Positions 25,267 through 32,543 of a stretch of DNA of 32,543 nt are shown here, piece by piece (position 1 is the first letter of the stretch; every line of letters starts with the position of its first letter). The stretch comes from Alkalicoccus daliensis. GTDB lineage: Bacteria; Bacillota; Bacilli; Bacillales; Salisediminibacteriaceae. The position numbers and the translations under genes were made by a program. A model generated the notes under the pieces. That model saw only the letters and a list, made by a program, of their open reading frames with translations. It did not search any database and was not told the origin of the DNA. Where the stretch lies: the NCBI RefSeq assembly GCF_900103955.1, contig NZ_FNIL01000017.1:1-32543 (forward strand), given 5' to 3'.

Positions 25267-25902
25267 TTGGAGAAAAAAGAAGTTCCTTCCCTGGTAAAAG
25301 ATCAGCGGCTCATTTTGAAAAGGCGTGCCCAGATTGTAAAATCAGCGGTACAGCTATTTAATGAAAAAGGCTATCACAAAGCAACCACCCGCGAACTGGC
25401 TAAGGCTTCAGGATTCAGCATTGGTACACTGTACGAATATATTGGCTCGAAAGAAGATATTCTCTATCTCGTCTGCGACTCAGTATACGACGAAGTGATG
25501 AGCAAATGGGAAAAACTGCTCAACAGCAGGCTGAACGGATTGGAACGGCTCAAACAGGTGATTGAGGCATACTTCCGCGTGGTCAATGATTTACAGGACG
25601 AAGTGCTTGTCATGTATCAGGAGTCAAAGTCCCTCTCCGACGAAGCACTCACGTATGTGCTTGAAAAGGAAATGAAAATGAAAGAAATGTTTGAAGCCGA
25701 GCTTACACGTGCCCGGTCAGAAAATGTACTTACACTCGACGACAGAGAAATCTCCCTGGCAGCACACCAGATCCTCGTCGTGGGGCAGATGTGGACCTTC
25801 CGCCGCTGGGCCGTACAGCGGGAATACAATATAGAAGAATACATTACTTCTCAGCTCCGGCAGCTCCTCTACGGCTTCAAAGTCACTGCCGCAGACAGCT
25901 AA
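25267..25902 (+). CDS. TetR family transcriptional regulator
   Basis: A 211-residue TetR-type regulator. Its helix-turn-helix lies at about residues 35-65 (KATTRELAKASGFSIGTLYEYIGSKEDILYL). The start is TTG, with AAGGGAG seven bases upstream, and only 4 bp separate it from meaB, so it is co-transcribed with acdA and meaB. It probably controls branched-chain/short-chain acyl-CoA degradation and may bind an acyl-CoA in its C-terminal domain. It does not look like a direct FadR equivalent in its recognition helix region, so it is unclear whether it binds the FadR-like boxes at 12908, 19444 and 19478. Confidence 0.92.
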   Translation: MEKKEVPSLVKDQRLILKRRAQIVKSAVQLFNEKGYHKATTRELAKASGFSIGTLYEYIGSKEDILYLVCDSVYDEVMSKWEKLLNSRLNGLERLKQVIEAYFRVVNDLQDEVLVMYQESKSLSDEALTYVLEKEMKMKEMFEAELTRARSENVLTLDDREISLAAHQILVVGQMWTFRRWAVQREYNIEEYITSQLRQLLYGFKVTAADS

Positions 25903-26005
25903 AAATATATAGAGAAGAATCTTCCATAGAAGAGCTGCGTGAATGCATACGATTTCCCTGGAAGAAGATTAACAATGTTTAGGTTTAGCGGTATAGCAAA
26001 ATACA

Positions 26006-26070
26006 CAATGAAAACCAATACTGATGCGACCCGAATACGAAAACATTCGGTTGGGAATTCTTTCTGAGGG
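26006..26070 (+). other. weak hairpin in the tetR-icmF gap
   Basis: CCGAAT pairs with ATTCGG around an 8-base loop, but no T-run follows, so I do not call it a terminator. No promoter or cobalamin riboswitch pattern is recognisable in 25903-26130. Confidence 0.3.
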
Positions 26071-26130
26071 AACTTCGTTACAGTAAATTATTCCCTTGTG
26101 CAGAATACTGAAGTACAGGTCTTGGAAATT

Positions 26131-26268
26131 TTTACTGCTGTGAAATGAAGGCGAGGACGCTCGGAGGATCAGCGCAGTCGGAGAATCCTTTTCGAAAGCG
26201 CGAAGCGAAAGAGAAATTAGTCGAAGACAAGCCCTCGAGCAAGCCTTCGCCGAAAGTGGAGCAGCAAA
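26131..26268 (+). repeat. class 1 structured repeat
   Basis: Complete copy 64 bp before icmF. Termini TTTACTGCT / AGCAGCAAA (one mismatch), helix GAAGGC / GCCTTC, bulged helix GCTCG(G)AGG (26159-26167) / CCTCGAGC (26233-26240), and a central hairpin TTTTCG / CGAAAG. The blocks GAGAATCC, AATTAGTCGAAGACAAGCC and CCGAAAGTGGAGCAG are shared with other copies. Confidence 0.8.
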
Positions 26269-26332
26269 TGAAACTCTTTTTCTAAATAGCTTTAATATGT
26301 AGATTTTCCATTAATAAAAAGGAGGGGTCTCT

Positions 26333-29300
26333 TTGAGTTATCAGCCAGAACACCCGGTCCGCTTTGTTACCGCATCCGCCCTGTTCGACGGGCACGATGC
26401 TTCCATCAATATTATGCGGCGTATGCTGCAGGCATCCGGAGCAGAAGTCATCCATCTCGGCCATAACCGCTCAGTAGGAGAAATCGTCCAGGCAGCCATT
26501 CAGGAAGACGTGCAGGGTATCGCAATTTCCTCTTATCAGGGCGGCCACGTAGAATATTTTAAATATCTGCGGGATGAACTAAACGCCCTGAATGCTTCCC
26601 ACATAAAATTGTTCGGCGGAGGCGGCGGGGTTATCATTCCGTCGGAAATTAAAGAACTGCATGCTTATGGAATCAGCCGGATCTTTTCCCCGGAAGACGG
26701 AAGGAAAATCGGTCTGCAGGGGATGATCGATGAAATCATGCAGGAATGTGATTTTGAAACGCCTGCCGGAAAGCTTTCCTATGAAGAAGTGAAAGAGAAA
26801 CAGCAGCGTGCACTTGCCAAGTTCATTTCCCTCGCGGAAAAAAAGTCATTCGGACAGGAACTTTCAGATGAAGAAACAGCACAGCTGCAGGAACTCCAGC
26901 AGAAAATCGATAAAAAAGCGCCGGTGCTTGGGATTACAGGTACCGGGGGAGCTGGAAAAAGTTCTTTAACCGATGAACTTATCCGCCGTTATTTGAGAGC
27001 GTTTCCAGAGAAGACTGCTGCAATTCTTTCCGTAGACCCTACAAAAAAGAAAACCGGCGGTGCACTGCTTGGCGACAGAATCCGGATGAACGCGATTCAT
27101 CATGAGCGGGTATATATGCGCTCTCTAGCTACGCGGGACAGCCGGCAGGAATTATCCAAAGCGGTGGGGGAAGCAATTCCCGTCGTACAGGCTGCCGGCT
27201 ATGACTTGATAATTGTCGAAACAAGCGGGATCGGGCAGGGGGATGCGGCAGTTACCGATGTTTCTGATGTTTCCATGTATGTAATGACAAGTGAATTCGG
27301 TGCCCCTTCCCAGCTGGAGAAAATAGATATGATAGATTTTGCGGATATTATAGCGATTAATAAGTTTGACCGGAAAGGTTCAGAAGACGCCCGCAGAGAA
27401 GTGCGGAAGCAGTATCAGCGCAGCCATCTGCTTTTCGATCAGGAGCCTGAAACTATGCCGGTGTACGGAACGGTAGCAAGCCAGTTTAATGATCCGGGAA
27501 TGAACCGGCTTTTTTATGAAGTGGTGCAGATCATCAATAAAAACTTTGGCACCGATTGGGAAACTGACCTTGGAAAAGATGATGAGATTCAGCTGAGGAA
27601 CGCGGTGATACCGCCGGATCAGATTCATTATTTACGGGATATCGCCCACACAGTCAAAAATTATCATAAAGAAACCGAAGAGCAGGCGGCGGCTGCCAGA
27701 CAGCTGTTTCAGCTCGAAGGAACGATGGAGCTCCTGGAAGAAGCAGGAACAGAGATGCAGGAGCTGCCGGCACTGAAGGAAAAGGTAGAAACAAAACTTC
27801 TGCCGGAAACGAAGCAGTCTCTGGAACAATGGGAAGCTGTGAAGAAAGCATATGCAGAAGATACATTTGTGACGAAAATCCGTGATAAGGAAATTGTGAC
27901 GGAGTTAAAAACACGGTCTCTTTCCGGCATTGATATTCCCAAGGTGTCTCTCCCGAAATATAAGGATTACGGGGAAATTATCCGTTGGATCCGCAGCGAA
28001 AACGTGCCGGGAGCTTTCCCTTATACCGGCGGAGTATTTCCGTTTAAACGAAAAGGAGAAGATCCGAAGCGACAGTTTGCCGGGGAAGGAAGCCCGCTCC
28101 GCACGAACCGCCGCTTTCACTATCTGTCCGACGGGGATGAAGCAAAACGTCTGAGTACGGCTTTTGATTCCGTGACGCTTTATGGGGAAGATCCGGATCA
28201 CCGGCCTGACATTTATGGAAAAGTCGGAGAAAGTGGTGTAAGCATCTGTACGCTGAACGATATGAAGCAGCTTTATGCCGGCTTTGATCTGACTGCTCCT
28301 TCCACTTCGGTATCCATGACAATTAACGGACCGGCACCGATCATTCTTGCAATGTTTATGAACACGGCAATTGATCAGCAGCTCGCGAAATTCGAAGAAA
28401 AAGAAGGGCGTGCACCGAACCAGGAAGAACAAACGAAAATTCAAAACGAAACGCTGAGTGTCGTGCGCGGCACCGTGCAGGCCGATATTTTAAAAGAAGA
28501 CCAGGGCCAGAACACCTGTATTTTTTCCACAGAATTTGCGCTCCGGATGATGGGGGATATCCAGCAGTATTTTATCGATCATAAAGTCCGTAACTATTAC
28601 TCGGTCTCTATTTCCGGCTACCACATTGCAGAAGCAGGCGCGAACCCGATCAGCCAGCTTGCCTTTACGCTCGCAAATGGTTTTACGTATGTGGAATACT
28701 ATTTAAGCAGAAAAATGGATATTGATGACTTTGCTCCAAACCTTTCGTTTTTCTTCAGTAACGGACTGGATCCTGAATATGCAGTTATCGGCCGGGTGGC
28801 AAGACGTATCTGGGCGACCGCGATGAAGCGGAAGTACGGTGCAAACGAACGAAGCCAGAAGCTGAAGTATCATATTCAGACTTCCGGACGGTCCCTGCAT
28901 GCGCAGGAAGTGGATTTTAACGATATCCGCACCACGCTGCAGGCGCTGATGGCAATTTATGATAACTGTAATTCCCTGCACACAAATGCATATGACGAGG
29001 CTGTAACAACGCCGACAGAAGAAAGTGTCCGCCGTGCAATGGCGATTCAGCTCATTATTACAAAGGAAATGGGGCTGGCGAAAAATGAAAATTCCCAGCA
29101 GGGCGCTTTTATCATTGAAGAGCTGACAGATCTCGTCGAAGAAGCCGTTCTTCTGGAGATGGAGCGGATGAGCGACCGCGGCGGCGTCCTGGGTGCCATG
29201 GAAACCCAGTATCAGCGCGGAAAAATCCAGGAAGAATCTATGCTCTACGAAACCAAAAAGCACAATGGCGATCTGCCGATTATTGGGGTGAATACGTATT

Positions 29301-29569
29301 TAAACCCAAATCCGCCGTCTGAGGAAGACTTTGATATGGAGCTTGCCAGAGCAACAGCGGAAGAAAAAGAAACACAGATTGATGAGCTGAATACTTTTAA
29401 AGAAACACATGCGGCAGAAGCAGAAGAAGCCCTCGCAGTTTTAAAGCAGACGGCGCTTGACGGCGGAAATATATTTGCAGAACTGATGCACACTACGAGA
29501 GTGGCGAGTCTCGGGCAGATAACGACTGCTCTTTACGAAGTAGGCGGACAGTACCGAAGGAACCTGTAG
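26333..29569 (+). CDS. icmF: fused isobutyryl-CoA mutase IcmF
   Basis: A 1078-residue adenosylcobalamin enzyme interconverting isobutyryl-CoA and n-butyryl-CoA (some homologues also act on pivalyl/isovaleryl-CoA). Domains in order: B12-binding (about residues 8-145, cobalt ligand His21 in DGHDAS, SSYQGGH, GGGGGVI); MeaB-like GTPase (about 195-410, Walker [10 protein letters not shown] from Gly203, [22 protein letters not shown]); linker; substrate-binding TIM barrel of the large mutase subunit (about 540-1078, [65 protein letters not shown]). Length equals known IcmF. The start is TTG with AAGGAGGGG nearby. With the upstream genes it links valine-derived isobutyryl-CoA to butyryl-CoA oxidation. 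Confidence 0.96.
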   Translation: MSYQPEHPVRFVTASALFDGHDASINIMRRMLQASGAEVIHLGHNRSVGEIVQAAIQEDVQGIAISSYQGGHVEYFKYLRDELNALNASHIKLFGGGGGVIIPSEIKELHAYGISRIFSPEDGRKIGLQGMIDEIMQECDFETPAGKLSYEEVKEKQQRALAKFISLAEKKSFGQELSDEETAQLQELQQKIDKKAPVLGITGTGGAGKSSLTDELIRRYLRAFPEKTAAILSVDPTKKKTGGALLGDRIRMNAIHHERVYMRSLATRDSRQELSKAVGEAIPVVQAAGYDLIIVETSGIGQGDAAVTDVSDVSMYVMTSEFGAPSQLEKIDMIDFADIIAINKFDRKGSEDARREVRKQYQRSHLLFDQEPETMPVYGTVASQFNDPGMNRLFYEVVQIINKNFGTDWETDLGKDDEIQLRNAVIPPDQIHYLRDIAHTVKNYHKETEEQAAAARQLFQLEGTMELLEEAGTEMQELPALKEKVETKLLPETKQSLEQWEAVKKAYAEDTFVTKIRDKEIVTELKTRSLSGIDIPKVSLPKYKDYGEIIRWIRSENVPGAFPYTGGVFPFKRKGEDPKRQFAGEGSPLRTNRRFHYLSDGDEAKRLSTAFDSVTLYGEDPDHRPDIYGKVGESGVSICTLNDMKQLYAGFDLTAPSTSVSMTINGPAPIILAMFMNTAIDQQLAKFEEKEGRAPNQEEQTKIQNETLSVVRGTVQADILKEDQGQNTCIFSTEFALRMMGDIQQYFIDHKVRNYYSVSISGYHIAEAGANPISQLAFTLANGFTYVEYYLSRKMDIDDFAPNLSFFFSNGLDPEYAVIGRVARRIWATAMKRKYGANERSQKLKYHIQTSGRSLHAQEVDFNDIRTTLQALMAIYDNCNSLHTNAYDEAVTTPTEESVRRAMAIQLIITKEMGLAKNENSQQGAFIIEELTDLVEEAVLLEMERMSDRGGVLGAMETQYQRGKIQEESMLYETKKHNGDLPIIGVNTYLNPNPPSEEDFDMELARATAEEKETQIDELNTFKETHAAEAEEALAVLKQTALDGGNIFAELMHTTRVASLGQITTALYEVGGQYRRNL

Positions 29570-29761
29570 CAGGCAGTACGGAAGCAATCTCTCTGCATTT
29601 TCATGAATTTACGCAAAAAAATCTCTATTCTGCTGGAAATATAGCGCAGCTTGTGTTTATAATGGAAGGTATGAATTTATGCGTAGAATCGTCTCTGAAT
29701 GCCTTACAGCAAAGAGAGGTTGTCACTGATACAGGATGAATTGGGAAAGGGTGTGCCTACT

Positions 29762-30268
29762 ATGAGTTTAAAAGACTACACAGAAGAACAATTAAAAGAA
29801 ATCGCGATGATTGATGTTGCATTTGAACTGCTCACGGAACAAAACAGTCCCGAAGATTACAGCAGCCTGCTGAGCCAGGTAGCTGAAATTCAAGGATTGT
29901 CACAGAAACGCAAAGAAGAGCGTATTGCTCATTTATATACGCAGATGTCTCTGGACGGACGTTTTGTGAACCTGGGAGATAACCGCTGGGCACTTCGTTC
30001 CTGGTACCCGTTTGAACAGACAGAGGAAGAACTTTCTCAAATGATGCCGAACCGTCGTAAAGCAGAGAAAGAAGAAGGCTTTGACGATGAACTCGAGGAA
30101 GTAGATGAGTTTGAAGATATTGAAGACGAACTCGATGAACTGGCAAACGAAGAAGATACAGACCTGGACGAAGTGGATGAAGAAGACTTCGGCGATGAAA
30201 CACCTGAAATTGATGAAGAATCTGAAACAGACGAAGATGAAGAAACGGACGAGGAAGAATCAAAGTAA
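29762..30268 (+). CDS. rpoE: RNA polymerase delta subunit RpoE
   Basis: A 168-residue delta subunit of Gram-positive RNA polymerase. The N-terminal HARE-HTH domain (about residues 1-85; DVAFELL, RIAHLYTQMSLDGRFVNLGDNRWALRSWYPF) is followed by a long Asp/Glu-rich unstructured tail. It promotes polymerase recycling and promoter selectivity. I chose the ATG at 29762 (MSLKDYTEEQLKEIA), which lines up with the usual N-terminus; an in-frame ATG at 29699 would add 21 residues not seen in the family. A TATAAT at 29658 may be its promoter, but the -35 is poor. It is followed at once by the pyrG promoter. Confidence 0.95.
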   Translation: MSLKDYTEEQLKEIAMIDVAFELLTEQNSPEDYSSLLSQVAEIQGLSQKRKEERIAHLYTQMSLDGRFVNLGDNRWALRSWYPFEQTEEELSQMMPNRRKAEKEEGFDDELEEVDEFEDIEDELDELANEEDTDLDEVDEEDFGDETPEIDEESETDEDEETDEEESK

Positions 30269-30276
30269 AATCGCGC

Positions 30277-30313
30277 TTGACTTTTACCCGGGACGCCGAT
30301 AGAATCATCTTTG
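30277..30313 (+). promoter_or_regulatory. pyrG promoter with GGGC transcript start
   Basis: TTGACT (30277-30282) and TAGAAT (30300-30305) are separated by 17 bp. The first G of GGGCTCC (30313) lies eight bases past the -10, the expected start. Gram-positive pyrG transcripts starting GGGC undergo repeated G addition when CTP is low, as established in B. subtilis. Confidence 0.75.
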
Positions 30314-30352
30314 GGCTCCATAAAAACGGAGTAGCATCTTGAGCGAAATTAC

Positions 30353-30386
30353 GCGCCCCCTCTTAATAAAAGAGGGGGCGCTTTTA
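30353..30386 (+). terminator. pyrG leader attenuator (rpoE/pyrG intergenic terminator)
   Basis: GCGCCCCCTCTT (30353-30364) pairs perfectly with 30370-30381 around a 5-base loop and is followed by TTTT. The 5' arm has a C/U-rich tract (CCCCCUCUU) that could instead pair with slippage-added G residues at the 5' end of the transcript, preventing termination when CTP is scarce. It would also end rpoE transcripts. Confidence 0.85.
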
Positions 30387-30548
30387 CTTTTTGTGAGCAC
30401 ATTGTTTGAGAAGAGATCTTACGTATTAAAGGCTGTGTTACAGGTGGTTGTTTACAATTACAGAAGACGCCGCAGCGGCAGTCACTGAAAACAAGCACGC
30501 AGATATAACCGGACTTTATAAAGAATCTTTCAAGCAGGAGACACTCAC

Positions 30549-30662
30549 ATGAAAAGCCTGTGGAGCGATGAAATGCAGTTTCTTTGCAGCGAAAAACGAA
30601 AACATCGTTACGTCCGCTCACAGATACATCAAATATTCCTCCTTTTCAAATGTCTTTTTTGA
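30549..30662 (+). CDS. possible small ORF in the pyrG leader
   Basis: A 37-codon frame (MKSLWSDEMQFLCSEKRKHR...) with AGGAG eight bases before its ATG, between the attenuator and pyrG. It has no recognisable domain and could be chance. The rest of 30387-30758 shows no other feature except the pyrG ribosome binding site (AAGGAGA). Confidence 0.2.
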   Translation: MKSLWSDEMQFLCSEKRKHRYVRSQIHQIFLLFKCLF

Positions 30663-30752
30663 TCAGAAAAACCAGGCAGGAACCCTTATTGTCACGACCC
30701 CATAATAACCACCACACATGCACATAAAGTGCGGAAGATATGAAGGAGATGA

Positions 30753-32351
<1,599 letters not shown>

Positions 32352-32362
32352 ATAAGCACCAG

Positions 32363-32396
32363 AGCTGTCCTGCTGATAACGGGACAGCTTTTTTTT
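32363..32396 (+). terminator. rho-independent terminator after pyrG
   Basis: AGCTGTCC (32363-32370) pairs with GGACAGCT (32382-32389), followed by eight T. Confidence 0.92.
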
Positions 32397-32416
32397 CGCT
32401 TTTTCGAGGCTGGAGA

Positions 32417-32543
32417 TGCCCGCTTATTTTACTGTGGCGCCCGCTATTTTACTCCGAACCGGCTATGCTGACATGAAAACCGTCTATACTTTACTCCGAA
32501 CCGGCTATACTAACATCCAAATCAGCTATACTGACATAAAATC
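32417..32543. repeat. 21-bp tandem repeat array, running off the window
   Basis: Six successive 21-bp units begin at 32417, 32438, 32459, 32480, 32501 and 32522. Units 3 and 5 read CCGGCTATgCTgACATgaAAA and CCGGCTATaCTaACATccAAA (case marks differences); others alternate with a CCCGCTATTTTACTCCGAA form. No gene is evident and the array continues past the right edge. Confidence 0.8.

Noticed and set aside
25903-26332. Possible cobalamin riboswitch before the B12-dependent icmF
   Set aside because: No B12-box-like conserved core is visible; the structured sequence there is the class 1 repeat found in many unrelated gaps.
27905-28444. 179-codon frame antisense to icmF (and a similar one at 28703-29263)
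   Set aside because: Typical shadow frames of a long, codon-biased gene; the amino acid content is not protein-like.
32417-32543. CRISPR array
   Set aside because: Units are contiguous 21-bp repeats without spacers, and no cas gene is present.

Overview
The window reads as a chromosome segment of a low-to-mid GC Firmicute of the Bacillaceae, probably a haloalkaliphilic Bacillus relative. This is inferred from AGGAGG ribosome binding sites, sigma-A type promoters, a very Asp/Glu-rich secreted binding protein, and the gene set rpoE (delta subunit), pyrG, acdA, fadF and a ywjE-like cardiolipin synthase, which are neighbours in Bacillus subtilis. No rRNA, tRNA, CRISPR array, prophage or transposase gene is visible.

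Layout. 1-1159: no gene; terminator-like hairpins and copies of dispersed repeats. 1160-6809 (minus): a beta-glucoside operon, transcribed as solute-binding lipoprotein, two permeases, LacI-type regulator, family 1 beta-glucosidase. Its promoter carries two candidate operators, and the cassette is bracketed by nested inverted repeats (614-955 against 7041-7311; 187-430 against 8385-8570). 7602-8366 (plus): a small XapX membrane protein and a nucleoside/guanine deaminase-like enzyme. 8959-12239 (minus): a ZosA-like P-type metal ATPase and a cardiolipin synthase. 12995-16500 (plus): the Fe-S reductase FadF under a FadR-type operator, then a membrane GGDEF protein. 16700-18418 (minus): an ABC exporter with a Fur-like box in its promoter. 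19662-25902 (plus): thiolase, 3-hydroxybutyryl-CoA dehydrogenase, two acyl-CoA dehydrogenases, MeaB GTPase and a TetR regulator, followed by icmF, a fused isobutyryl-CoA mutase (26333-29569). 29762-32351: rpoE and pyrG, with a pyrG leader that looks controlled by CTP-dependent slippage at the transcript start. The right edge is a 21-bp tandem repeat.

How it works together. IcmF interconverts isobutyryl-CoA (from valine) and n-butyryl-CoA. The acyl-CoA dehydrogenases, 3-hydroxybutyryl-CoA dehydrogenase and thiolase take butyryl-CoA towards acetyl-CoA, and FadF probably handles electrons from the dehydrogenases. Enoyl-CoA hydratase and ETF are missing from the window. FadR-like boxes upstream of both fadF and the thiolase operon suggest shared control.

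The least ordinary feature is a family of roughly 130-140 bp intergenic elements (seven near-complete copies plus remnants). Each folds into a long interrupted hairpin whose arms change sequence between copies while keeping pairing, with a conserved GAAGATC / AGCTGAAG-like inner motif. This looks like a structured RNA or RNA-derived mobile repeat. A second, related hairpin class shares the inner motif. Repeat copies fill most of the long intergenic gaps.
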